DNA of 31,897 nucleotides from UBA668 sp043721915 (GCA_043721915.1 JAYSPV010000106.1:1-31897), one strand, 5' to 3'. Positions 17,171 through 25,049 are shown, counted from the first letter of the stretch. The notes: a model not told the origin generated them from the letters alone. Made by a program: numbers and translations.

Positions 17171-17176
17171 ACGAGC

Positions 17177-18230
17177 TCACGCCGCAGCCTCTTGCCGGTG
17201 GCGACGCTGGTGGCATGGGGCGCAACGCAGCTGTAGTTCCTCGACGACGGTGTGGTGAGTGACCTCATAGTCGGGCACATGGTCGTACTGCAGCAGGGTG
17301 GTGGCCCCGCAGTCGACGCAGACGCGGTCGCGCTCCTTGACCACCCGTTTCTGACGAGTGCTCGGGTGCCGCCGCGCCGAACTCGCGTTGATCGGGCGGC
17401 CCTCGGCATCGTGGATCAGCACCCGGAGAAACGCCTCGGGAGCGATGTGTTGCACCACGCTCAGCGGCAGCGGTGAGCCATCGTCGAGGGTCGCACCGTC
17501 GGCGCGGACGTGCAACACCACTTCCGTGCTGAGGGCACCCCCGCCCTCACGCAACAGGTACGCCAACGCATCAGCGTGCTGCTGGGCCAAGCTCGGCCAC
17601 TGGTCGACACCCGGTGCCGCCGGTCGCCGGCTCATCACGTCGGTCGTCAGCCGACTGATCAACACGCCGGCATCCAGCGGCACCAGTCGAGCCGTGAAGG
17701 TGACCATGCCATCGGGCTCGTTGCGCCAGGTGACCGAACGCTGCTCGTGCTGGTGCCGTGCCAGCTGCTGACCGTCGCTGTTGCGGTGCAGCCACGCTGC
17801 GATGGCCCTCGCCAGATGTCCCGCCGGCACATCCGTTGCGATGGCTGCCAGCTGCGCCTCGTTCGCCGGCGTGGCCAGCCGCGACAGGGTGCGCACCTTG
17901 GTGTACGACAGCTCGTCGGCCTCGAACATCGCAGCGATCAGCGGCAGAACGCGCAAGTGGCGGCCGACGCGGATCCACTCACGCGCCGTGGCGGCCGACG
18001 CGGATCCACTCACGCGCCGTGGCGACCTCGATGTCGGCGGCAGCGGCGATCCAGTGCGCGGCCGACACCGCACGAGCGGCCACCCACTCGCCGGGGTCGG
18101 CGAAGTTGGCGGCCAGCCCGATCACCATGCGTTGGCTGGACGACCAGGTGGTGAGGGCGAAGCTCAGCTCGTTCGTCAGCCGCAGTGACGGCGACTGCGT
18201 GGTGATGACGGGTTCAGGACGCGCGGCCAT
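17177..18230 (-). pseudogene. DUF222/13E12-family HNH endonuclease gene, frameshifted by a 31-bp duplication
   Basis: The gene encodes an actinobacterial 13E12-repeat-type protein: an N-terminal DUF222 helical domain (SQRMVIGLAANFADPGEWVA, then LSYTKVRTLSRLATPANEAQ) and a C-terminal HNH nuclease motif (CVDCGATTLLQYDHVPDYEV, then LRCAPCHQRRH). Reading from the ATG at 18230 (GGAGG 5 bases upstream), the frame closes early after AREWIRVGRHGA because a 31-bp unit is present twice at 17957-18018. Removing one copy restores a single 340-residue protein running smoothly into LRVLPLIAAMFEADEL. As it stands, only an 83-residue fragment would be made. Related proteins are repeated genes in mycobacteria and are suspected mobile or homing-type nucleases. 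Confidence 0.85.
17957..18018. repeat. Perfect 31-bp tandem duplication inside the HNH gene
   Basis: The units 17957-17987 and 17988-18018 are identical, and a further GTGGCG partial copy follows. The unit starts GTGGCGGCCGACGCGG. Because 31 is not a multiple of three, two copies break the reading frame and one restores it. The recent, exact duplication suggests replication slippage or an assembly error. Confidence 0.92.
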
Positions 18231-18288
18231 ACGAGCCTCCAGCGGTGGTGTCTGGTTGTTCGGACCGCCCGGCACGTGCGAGGGGCAA

Positions 18289-18371
18289 GGTCGAGCTCGC
18301 TCGACTCAGCGTACTCAAGGGGTCTGACGCGGTTCCGGGGCCGCTCTTCACGCGTCCGCGGACGCGTGAAG
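18289..18371 (+). repeat. Bipartite palindromic element, copy C
   Basis: The hairpin GGTCGAG-CTCG-CTCGAC(T) is at 18289-18306, with one arm base changed. CAGCGTACTCAAGGGGTCTG and ACGCGGTTCC follow, then a 26-bp palindrome at 18346-18371 whose core is flanked by CTT on the left and AAG on the right. The hairpin-to-core distance is again 60 bases. It lies between the divergent HNH gene and the cyclic-nucleotide-binding gene, in the same orientation as copy B. Confidence 0.85.
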
Positions 18372-18430
18372 GCGGCCGGCGTGCAGATGGCCGGGCTCGC
18401 TGTGCGTCACGCACGAGTTCACGAGCGAGC

Positions 18431-18436
18431 TACAGT
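18431..18436 (+). promoter_or_regulatory. Candidate -10 box for the leaderless CNB gene
   Basis: TACAGT lies 7 bases before the ATG at 18444, with no Shine-Dalgarno between. It is about 60 bases past palindrome copy C. Confidence 0.5.
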
Positions 18437-18443
18437 GCCCATC

Positions 18444-18869
18444 ATGGCCAGCAAGAAGACTCAGCTCGAGCACCTGCGTAACACCAACCTGTTCCAGGGT
18501 TGCTCCACCAAAGACCTCGAGAAGATCGCGAAGGCGAGCGACGAGATCACCATGCCTGCGGGTTCGTTGATCGTCGACCAGGGCCAGACCGGTCGCGAGG
18601 CGTTCATCGTGCTCGAGGGCACTGTGCTGGTGAAGCGCAACAACAAGAAGGTCGGCTCGTTCGGGCCCGGCACGATGGTCGGCGAGCTGTCGCTGCTCGA
18701 TCACGGCCCGCGCACCGCCACGGTCACGTGCGAGACCGACTGCCTGCTGCTCCTTCTCGATCAGCGCCACTTCATGGGCGTCCTCGATCAGGTGCCCGCG
18801 CTCGCCCATAAGCTGCTCGCCACGCTGGCCGGCCGCATCCGCGATCTCGACCGCCAGTACTTCGGCTGA
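18444..18869 (+). CDS. Stand-alone cyclic-nucleotide-binding domain protein
   Basis: This 141-residue protein is a single CRP-type cyclic-nucleotide-binding domain without a DNA-binding helix-turn-helix. The beta barrel includes GSLIVDQGQTGREAFIVLEG and VLVKRNNKKVGSFGPGTMVG. The phosphate-binding cassette is GELSLLDHGPRTATV, with the ligand-contacting E81 and R90 present, so it can plausibly bind cAMP or cGMP. The short C-terminal helix (HKLLATLAGRIRDLDRQYFG) ends the protein where CRP would continue into its DNA-binding part. It probably acts on a partner protein. The EtfD-like gene follows 139 bases later on the same strand. TACAGT gives a leaderless start. Confidence 0.87.
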   Translation: MASKKTQLEHLRNTNLFQGCSTKDLEKIAKASDEITMPAGSLIVDQGQTGREAFIVLEGTVLVKRNNKKVGSFGPGTMVGELSLLDHGPRTATVTCETDCLLLLLDQRHFMGVLDQVPALAHKLLATLAGRIRDLDRQYFG

Positions 18870-18906
18870 CCCACCACGGCCGGGCCGGCTCAACCCAGCC
18901 GTCACA

Positions 18907-18949
18907 GTTTGGCGCTGAGGTGCGGTACTACCGCATCTGAACGCCAAAC
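18907..18949. promoter_or_regulatory. Nested inverted repeat upstream of the EtfD-like gene
   Basis: The outer arms GTTTGGCG (18907-18914) and CGCCAAAC (18942-18949) enclose an inner hairpin TGCGGTA-C-TACCGCA (18921-18935). It lies 38 bases past the CNB gene stop and 60 bases before the next start. It could be a terminator without a T-tract, or a regulator-binding site. Confidence 0.5.
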
Positions 18950-19008
18950 CCGTCGGGTGGTGGCGGAAGTGGGCACGCTGACGAGGGCGTACTAGGTTTG
19001 GGGTTGAT

Positions 19009-21408
19009 ATGAGCACGCACACGCCTCCTGCCTCCGACACCGCCGAGGGTGCTTCGGCCAGCTTCTCACTGAAGCGCGGCCTGAAGAACTTCAAGCCACA
19101 CCAGCTGGCCATCGGGCTGGGCATCTTCATGGGCGTCTTCACGCTCGCGTCGGGCATCATCCCGCAGTTCACCGACTGGCACAGCGAGAAGGCCGTCACC
19201 CGCGAAGTGTTCGAGGGCATCCCCGGCGCCATCCAGGTCGCGTTCTACACGGTGATCCCCGTGCTGTTGATCTGGGGCGCGTTCAAGTTTGCCGACCGCG
19301 TGCGCAACTGGGAGCGCGGCGCCCCGGACCGCCGTAAGACCACCACCAAGAACGTCAAGAACCGTCTGCGCGACTTCCGTGCGGGCGCCTACATGCAGAC
19401 GCTGCTGCGCGATGCCGGCGCCGGCCTCATGCACTCGATGATCTACTTCGGGTTCATGGCGCTGCTCGGTGTCACCACCGTGCTGGAGGTCGACCACCAG
19501 CTGCCGCCGAGCCTGAAGTTCCTGCACGGCCGCACCTACATGGCCTACAGCTTCATCGGTGATCTCGCCGGGCTCGTCTTCCTCGGCGGCATCCTTTGGG
19601 CCATCGCCCGCCGCTACATCCAGCGGCCGTACCGCATCCGCATCAAGACCAAGCCCGAGCACGCCGCCATCCTCGGCACGTTCCTGGTGATCTCCATCAG
19701 TGGGTTCCTCGCCGAGGCGTTCCGCATCGCCGAGATCCAGCAACCCTCGTACGAGAAGTGGAGCTTCATCGGCTACCCACTCAGCCAGCTGTTCGACGGG
19801 CTGAGCGAGAGCACACTCACCCTCTGGCACCAGATCAGCTGGATCGCCCACGTGGTCGCCTTCGCCGCCTTCCTGGTGATGCTGCCGATCACGATGCTGC
19901 GCCACATCTTCACCAGCCCGCTGAACATGTACCTCAAGGACCGCGATCGTCCCAAGGGTGCGATGCGTGCGATGCCCAACCTCACCGAAACCTCGCTGGA
20001 GAGCTTCGGCGCCAGCGTGGTGGAGGACTTCACCTGGAAGCAACTGCTCGATACCGACGCGTGCACGATGTGCGGCCGCTGCACCAGCGTGTGTCCCGCC
20101 CACGCCACCGGCAAGTCGCTCGACCCGCGCGAGATCGTGTTGAAGACCGGTGAGGTGATGGCCGCCAGCGCGAAGCACGGCCACGTCACCCCGCCGATGA
20201 GCACCGACGTGGAGATCACCATCTCCTCCAACTCGTTGTTCGAACGCATCACTGCGGAGGAGATCTGGGCATGCACCACCTGTCGCGCATGCGACGAGAT
20301 CTGCCCCGTGCACATCGAGATCGTCGACAAGATCCTCGACATGCGGCGTTACCTCTCGCTGATGGAGAGCAACTTCCCCACCGAGCTGGGCAACGCCTAC
20401 CGAGCAATGGAGAACCAGGGCAACCCGTGGGGCATGAACCAGGGCGAGCGCGGTGATTGGGCCAACGGCCTCGACGTGCAGGTGGTCGATCCGGGCCAGC
20501 CACTGGAAGCCGAGTACCTGTACTGGGTGGGCTGCGCCGGCTCGTTCGACGACAAGAACAAGAAGGTCACCCAGGCGATGGCCAACCTGTTGCGCCGCGC
20601 CGGCATCACCGTCGCCATCCTCGGCCCCAGCGAAATGTGCACCGGCGACAGCGCCCGCCGCAGCGGCAACGAGTACCTGTTCCAGATGCTCGCGATGCCC
20701 AACATCGAGATGCTCGACGGCATGGGCGTGAAGAAGATCATCACCCAGTGCCCGCACTGCTTCAACACCTTGAAGAACGAGTACCCGCAGCTCGGCGGCA
20801 ACTACGAGGTGATCCATCACACCCAGCTGCTGGAGAACCTGATCGACACCGGCCAGCTCGATGTCAGCCAGGCCAGCCTGGAAGAGCGGATCACTTACCA
20901 CGACAGCTGCTACCTCGGCCGTCACAACGACGTCTACCTCGCCCCGCGCAAGGTGGTCGCCAGCATCAAGGGCATCGAAGTCGTCGAGATGCCGCGCAAC
21001 GGCACGAAGGGCATGTGCTGCGGTGCCGGCGGTGCACGGATGTGGATGGAGGAGAACGTCGGCACCAAGGTGAACGACGAGCGTGCGCTCGAGGCGATCA
21101 GCACCGGTGCCAGTCGCGTCGCCACCGCCTGCCCGTTCTGCTACATCATGCTCGACGACGGTGTGAAGGCCGCCGGCAAGGAGGAGGCCGAGGTGAAGGT
21201 CGCCGACATCTCGATCCACCTGCTCGACGCGATCGAAGCCGGCGAGCGCCGCCTCGCCGCCCAGGGTGCGCCGATCGCCACCGGTACGCCGGTCGTGGTC
21301 TCGCCGCTGTCACGCGGCGTGGTTGCTGGCGGGGCCGTGGCGCTCGCCGAGGCGAAGGCCGAGGGCATCGACCCGGCCACCATCGCCGAGGGCGACCAGG
21401 TCACCTGA
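19009..21408 (+). CDS. EtfD-like membrane iron-sulfur oxidoreductase (heterodisulfide reductase-related)
   Basis: This 799-residue protein probably passes electrons from electron-transfer flavoprotein (fatty-acid beta-oxidation) to the quinone pool, as proposed for EtfD (Rv0338c) of mycobacteria. The first 300 residues hold several membrane helices with histidines suited to haem b (GLMHSMIYFGFMALLG, WHQISWIAHVVAFAAFLVML). Two 4Fe-4S motifs follow: C352, C355, C358, C362 (CTMCGRCTSVCP) and C422, C425, C428, C432 (CTTCRACDEICP). The C-terminal half has two CCG-type domains (YWVGCAGSFDDKN, and CCGAGGARMWMEENVG at C670-C671) with ITQCPHCFNTLKNEYP and TACPFCYIMLDDG. No Shine-Dalgarno is seen; TAGGTT at 18993 is a candidate -10. 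Confidence 0.85.
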   Translation: MSTHTPPASDTAEGASASFSLKRGLKNFKPHQLAIGLGIFMGVFTLASGIIPQFTDWHSEKAVTREVFEGIPGAIQVAFYTVIPVLLIWGAFKFADRVRNWERGAPDRRKTTTKNVKNRLRDFRAGAYMQTLLRDAGAGLMHSMIYFGFMALLGVTTVLEVDHQLPPSLKFLHGRTYMAYSFIGDLAGLVFLGGILWAIARRYIQRPYRIRIKTKPEHAAILGTFLVISISGFLAEAFRIAEIQQPSYEKWSFIGYPLSQLFDGLSESTLTLWHQISWIAHVVAFAAFLVMLPITMLRHIFTSPLNMYLKDRDRPKGAMRAMPNLTETSLESFGASVVEDFTWKQLLDTDACTMCGRCTSVCPAHATGKSLDPREIVLKTGEVMAASAKHGHVTPPMSTDVEITISSNSLFERITAEEIWACTTCRACDEICPVHIEIVDKILDMRRYLSLMESNFPTELGNAYRAMENQGNPWGMNQGERGDWANGLDVQVVDPGQPLEAEYLYWVGCAGSFDDKNKKVTQAMANLLRRAGITVAILGPSEMCTGDSARRSGNEYLFQMLAMPNIEMLDGMGVKKIITQCPHCFNTLKNEYPQLGGNYEVIHHTQLLENLIDTGQLDVSQASLEERITYHDSCYLGRHNDVYLAPRKVVASIKGIEVVEMPRNGTKGMCCGAGGARMWMEENVGTKVNDERALEAISTGASRVATACPFCYIMLDDGVKAAGKEEAEVKVADISIHLLDAIEAGERRLAAQGAPIATGTPVVVSPLSRGVVAGGAVALAEAKAEGIDPATIAEGDQVT

Positions 21409-21421
21409 CCGGTCGAACGCA

Positions 21422-21829
21422 CTACCCGTTCAGCGGCTCAGCCGGCTGGGCCGCACGCGTCGGTACTTTCCACACGATGTAGCTGGTGCCGACGATCGCC
21501 AGCGCGATCAGCCCCACCACCAACCACCACCGTTCGCGCAGCATCACGGCGCTCACCGTCACCGCGACCCACATCATCGAGATCGCGACTCGCTTCACAC
21601 GTCGTGGCATACCGAGGCCGGCACGGTGATCGCGCACCATCGGACCGATGCGCGGCAGGTTGAGCACCCACTGTTCGAACCGCGGGCTCGAGTGGCTGAA
21701 GCACCAGGCGGCCATGATGAAGAAGACTGTGGTCGGCAGGCCCGGCACGACCACCCCGACCGACCCGACGCCGACCGCCGCGAACCCGGCGACCGTCCAC
21801 GCCACTCGGGCAACGGGGTGCTGGCGCAT
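21422..21829 (-). CDS. DUF454 (YbaN-like) inner-membrane protein
   Basis: This 135-residue membrane protein has the DUF454 signature: GVVVPGLPTTVFFIMAAWCF, then SHSSPRFEQWVLNLPRIGPM, then VRDHRAGLGMPRRVKRVAIS. It has about three membrane helices and a short charged tail. The function of the family is unknown. The ATG at 21829 is 2 bases past the stop of the upstream gene, so the two are an operon. Its stop lies only 13 bases from the convergent EtfD-like gene. Confidence 0.85.
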   Translation of the reverse strand: MRQHPVARVAWTVAGFAAVGVGSVGVVVPGLPTTVFFIMAAWCFSHSSPRFEQWVLNLPRIGPMVRDHRAGLGMPRRVKRVAISMMWVAVTVSAVMLRERWWLVVGLIALAIVGTSYIVWKVPTRAAQPAEPLNG

Positions 21830-21831
21830 CG

Positions 21832-22332
21832 CTAGGACACGAGATGAACGACGTCCTGGACGAGGAGCACGAGCAGGAGCACGATCACCGCCAGAGCCAC
21901 CGCCGAGAAGTGCCAGCGGTACTTGTGGTCAACGGCGAAGAAGCGACGAATGGTGAACACGTCGCACGTCATTGCGAGCACGCCGATGATGATCCCCAGG
22001 ATCGGCCCGACACCCGTGGCGAACCCGACGGCCGGCAGCACGAACGGGAACACCACGTAGGTGAGCGTGCAACGGGTGGCCGAGATGAGCATCGACTTCT
22101 GGAACGTGGAGTACGCCGAGGCTGCGGTGACACCCGCCGGCCGCTCGCGTATCCGCAGGACGCGACGAACCACCAGGTCGGCCGTGGAGCGTCGCACGGG
22201 TGAGCCGTCGTGACGGATCGGGCAGCCGGGAGCAGCCGAGGGCGCTTCGGCCAGGGCGCGATGGTCGATCGGGCAACGACTTGCCACGTCGGTCAGCGGC
22301 TGCTCGACATCTTCGGATCGCGCTGTGTCCAT
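21832..22332 (-). CDS. Hypothetical membrane protein with two CPI-x-H motifs
   Basis: No family was recognised. The 166-residue product has a polar N-terminal half of about 75 residues, containing two related short motifs, CPIDHRA and CPIRHDG, about 18 residues apart. Three hydrophobic helices follow (TLTYVVFPFVLPAVGFATG, VGPILGIIIGVLAMTCDV, and FSAVALAVIVLLLVLLVQDV). The ATG at 22332 is preceded by TTGAGGCG on the minus strand; an in-frame ATG further upstream at 22389 is less likely. The paired Cys/His motifs could bind a metal or haem, but this is only a suggestion. It is co-transcribed with the DUF454 gene. Confidence 0.7.
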   Translation of the reverse strand: MDTARSEDVEQPLTDVASRCPIDHRALAEAPSAAPGCPIRHDGSPVRRSTADLVVRRVLRIRERPAGVTAASAYSTFQKSMLISATRCTLTYVVFPFVLPAVGFATGVGPILGIIIGVLAMTCDVFTIRRFFAVDHKYRWHFSAVALAVIVLLLVLLVQDVVHLVS

Positions 22333-22394
22333 CGCCTCAAGACTCACCTTCGAACAGACCTTCAGCCTAACCGGCCACCGCAGTGGCACGCGAA

Positions 22395-22422
22395 CCGTTG
22401 CACCTCGGCCGTTGCACCTCGG
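22395..22422. repeat. 14-bp perfect tandem repeat
   Basis: Two adjacent copies of CCGTTGCACCTCGG lie between the membrane-protein gene and the 3' end of the ROK gene. No function is apparent. Confidence 0.7.
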
Positions 22423-22431
22423 CCCGGTGCC

Positions 22432-23655
22432 TCACAGCCCGCCCGCCGGAACGCCCGCCCGAACACCCGACGGGGCGACGCCGGCTGGGTCTGCCAGCAA
22501 CGCGGCCCAGGCCAGCTCGCTCGCACCCACCAGCGGCGCATCCTCGGCGAGCCGGGATGGGGTCACACGGACCCCGGCCCGCAAAGCCGGTAGGACGCGG
22601 GCGCCGAGCTCGTTGTCGATGGCTCCGGCCACGTACGGGTGCAGCCGGCCGAAGATGCCACCCATCACCACCAGCTCAGGGTCGAGCACATTGATCAAGG
22701 TGGCCAGGCCAACACCCAACCAGCGCCCGTGCGCCTGCATCACTGCCAGCGTGCGCTCGTCGCCGGCGGAGGCCGCAGTGCACACCGCGTCGAACGCTGC
22801 CCGACCGCCGTCGGGGGCGAGCCCGGCTCGCCGCAGCAGCGCTTCCTCTCCCACCTCGGTCTCCCAGCAGCCGATGGCACCGCAGTTGCACGCCAGACCG
22901 TCGAGGTTCACGGGGATGTGGCCGATCTCGCCGGCGAAACCCGACGCACTGGTCATCGCCCGCCCACCAGAGATGATGCCCCCGCCAACGCCCACCTCGC
23001 CAGAGACGTAGAGCACGTTGGCCATGCCGGCGGCGGCACCGCGGGTGTTCTCCGCAAGGGCACCCAGATCACCCTCGTTGGCAACTGCAACGGGCACGCC
23101 GGCGGGCAGCACGTCAGCCAACAGTGCTCCGATCGGCGTGTCGCTCCACCCGAGGTTGGGAGCCAGCACGACGGTGTTGTCGGAGCGGCGAACGATGCCC
23201 GCGACAGCGACACCCGCACCGTGCACCAAGCACTCGGTGGGCAGCGCACGGATGACTTCTCGCACCAGCGCGCCGATGTCGGCCACCGCTGCTTCCGGTG
23301 CAGCCATCGAGCGTGGGCGGTCGATGCGGCGCATCGCGAGCGTGGCACCGCCGAGCCCGTACGCGGCCACCGCCAGGGTGTCGACGAGCACTTCGATCGC
23401 GAGCACGGCGTTGAGGCCACCTGCCGCCCGGACGACGGGCGACGGCCGGCCCGGGGTGCCGTCGGGTGTCGCCCGTACCTCGGTCGCGAGGCCGTGGCGC
23501 ACCAGATCACCGACCAGCGCGCCGACCGCGCTGCGATTGAGGCCCGTGGCAGCCACAAGATCGGAACGTGACGCACTGCCACTGAGGTGGAGGCGGCTGA
23601 GCACCACCGACAGGTTGGAACGGCGCACCGCCTCACTGCGCAGACCTGTCGTCAT
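22432..23655 (-). CDS. ROK-family transcriptional repressor, probable xylose regulator (XylR-like)
   Basis: This 407-residue regulator has an N-terminal winged helix-turn-helix (NLSVVLSRLHLSGSASRSDL, then VAATGLNRSAVGALVGDLVR) and a ROK sugar-kinase-like domain. ROK landmarks are GEIGHIPV (242-249) and the zinc cysteines C256, C258 and C263 in CNCGAIGCWETEVG. It is divergent from xylA over a 74-base gap that contains a near-perfect inverted repeat, so it most likely represses xylA and itself until xylose or a related sugar binds. ATG at 23655; no strong Shine-Dalgarno. The ligand is inferred from the neighbour. Confidence 0.88.
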   Translation of the reverse strand: MTTGLRSEAVRRSNLSVVLSRLHLSGSASRSDLVAATGLNRSAVGALVGDLVRHGLATEVRATPDGTPGRPSPVVRAAGGLNAVLAIEVLVDTLAVAAYGLGGATLAMRRIDRPRSMAAPEAAVADIGALVREVIRALPTECLVHGAGVAVAGIVRRSDNTVVLAPNLGWSDTPIGALLADVLPAGVPVAVANEGDLGALAENTRGAAAGMANVLYVSGEVGVGGGIISGGRAMTSASGFAGEIGHIPVNLDGLACNCGAIGCWETEVGEEALLRRAGLAPDGGRAAFDAVCTAASAGDERTLAVMQAHGRWLGVGLATLINVLDPELVVMGGIFGRLHPYVAGAIDNELGARVLPALRAGVRVTPSRLAEDAPLVGASELAWAALLADPAGVAPSGVRAGVPAGGL

Positions 23656-23684
23656 CCTGTGTCCGTTCCCATCCCCCGGTGGTA

Positions 23685-23705
23685 TTTGTTGTAGCCTACG
23701 ACAAA
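23685..23705. promoter_or_regulatory. Inverted-repeat operator between the ROK regulator and xylA
   Basis: The arms TTTGTTGTAG and CTACGACAAA are separated by one base and match at 9 of 10 positions. The site lies 24 bases before the xylA start and 29 bases before the ROK start, the expected position for a ROK repressor operator. The TTTGT/ACAAA ends recall XylR sites of Firmicutes. Confidence 0.7.
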
Positions 23706-23729
23706 CATCCTGACAAGGAGCACCAACTC

Positions 23730-25049
23730 GTGAACGCTCAGTTCTTCGACACCGTCGACACCATCCGCTTCGAGGGCCCTGAGTCCGACAACCCGCTGGC
23801 CTTTCGCTGGTACGACGCCGACCGGGTGGTCGCCGGTCGCACGATGCGCGATCACCTTCGCTTTGCAGTGTGCTACTGGCACAGCTTCAACTGGAACGGC
23901 GCCGACATCTTCGGCGACGGCACCCTCGATCGGCCGTGGCTCACCGCCGCCGATCCGATGCAGGGCGCGGAGCAGAAGATGGCAGCGGCGTTCGAGTTCA
24001 TGGCGAAGTTGGGCGCGCCGTTCTGGTGCTTCCACGACCACGACATCGCACCCGAGGGCACGACGTTCGCCGAGTCGGCCGCCAACCTCGACCGGATGGT
24101 CGACCTCGCCGCCGGCTACCAGGAGACCACAGGGATCAAGCTGCTGTGGGGCACCGCGAAGCTGTTCGCCAACCGGCGCTGGCTCGCCGGTGCGGCCACC
24201 AACCCGAACCCCGAGATGTTCGCCTACGCGGCCGGGCAGGTGGCCCACTGCATGGAGGTGACCCAGCGGCTTGGTGGCGCCAACTACGTGCTGTGGGGTG
24301 GCCGCGAGGGCTACGAGACGTTGCTCAACACCGACATGCAGCGCGAACTCGATCAACTCGGCCGGTTCCTCAACATGGTGGTGGAGCACAAGCACGCGAT
24401 CGGTTTCGAGGGAGCGATCCTGCTGGAGCCCAAGCCGTTCGAGCCCACCAAGCACCAGTACGACTACGACGTCGCCACCGTCTACGGCTTCCTGCAGCGC
24501 TATGGGCTGGAACACGAGATCAAGGTCAACATCGAGGTCAACCACGCCACGTTGTCGGGCCACGACTTCGCCCACGAGGTGGCCACGGCCGTCAACAGCG
24601 GCATCTTCGGTTCGATCGACGCCAATGCAGGCGACGACCGGCTCGGCTGGGATCTCGATCGCTTCCCCGTCTCAGTGGAGCAGATGACCCTCGGCATGGT
24701 GGAGATCCTGCGCGGCGGCGGCTTCACCACCGGCGGGCTGAACTTCGACTCCAAGCTGCGGCGGCCGTCGATCAACCGCGACGACCTGTTCATCGCCCAC
24801 ATCGGTGGCATGGACACGATGGCGCGCTCACTGCTCGCCGCGGTCGGCGTGATGGCCGATCTCGACGCTGAGCGCAACGCTCGCTACGCCGGCTGGGACA
24901 CCCAGTTCGGCGGCGACCTGCTCGAAGGCAAGTTCACACTCGCCGCACTGCGCGAGCGGGCCAGCACCGTGCCATCACCGCAGCCGGTCTCGAGTGGCCA
25001 AGAGCGGTTGGAGAACCTGGTGGCTCGTCACATCGAACGCGCCCGCTGA
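23730..25049 (+). CDS. xylA: Xylose isomerase
   Basis: This metal-dependent enzyme converts D-xylose to D-xylulose. The 439-residue length and sequence match the longer (class II, E. coli-like) form. The catalytic pair H102 and D105 lies in WCFHDHD, next to the E. coli positions (H101, D104), and metal ligand E233 lies in LLEPKPFEPTKHQYD. NIEVNHATLSGHDF, GSIDANAGD and WDTDRF-like GWDLDRFP supply other metal and substrate contacts. The start is GTG at 23730, with AAGGAG 9 bases upstream; an in-frame ATG at 23679 would run through the operator. No xylulokinase or transporter is adjacent. Confidence 0.96.
   Translation: MNAQFFDTVDTIRFEGPESDNPLAFRWYDADRVVAGRTMRDHLRFAVCYWHSFNWNGADIFGDGTLDRPWLTAADPMQGAEQKMAAAFEFMAKLGAPFWCFHDHDIAPEGTTFAESAANLDRMVDLAAGYQETTGIKLLWGTAKLFANRRWLAGAATNPNPEMFAYAAGQVAHCMEVTQRLGGANYVLWGGREGYETLLNTDMQRELDQLGRFLNMVVEHKHAIGFEGAILLEPKPFEPTKHQYDYDVATVYGFLQRYGLEHEIKVNIEVNHATLSGHDFAHEVATAVNSGIFGSIDANAGDDRLGWDLDRFPVSVEQMTLGMVEILRGGGFTTGGLNFDSKLRRPSINRDDLFIAHIGGMDTMARSLLAAVGVMADLDAERNARYAGWDTQFGGDLLEGKFTLAALRERASTVPSPQPVSSGQERLENLVARHIERAR

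Larger units (their letters stand above)
16877..17176. other. 300-base intergenic region holding repeat copies D and B
   Basis: No believable gene lies between the YdjH-like gene and the convergent HNH gene. The stretch contains the isolated palindrome D (16934-16959) and the full bipartite element B (17089-17170). The 130 bases between them hold nothing I recognise. Confidence 0.7.

Noticed and set aside
13713..18371. The palindrome half resembles the CCACGCGTCCG cDNA-cloning adaptor, so the repeats might be adaptor dimers left in the assembly.
   Set aside because: The flanking bases vary in a complementary way, three copies share a 60-base linked hairpin that no adaptor contains, and the copies lie between intact genes.
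13150..18371. CRISPR array suspected from the repeated palindromes.
   Set aside because: The copies are irregularly spaced by up to several kb with genes between, and no cas genes are present.
19066..21219. A 717-residue minus-strand ORF.
   Set aside because: It is the complete antisense shadow of the EtfD-like gene, which has clear Fe-S motifs on the plus strand.
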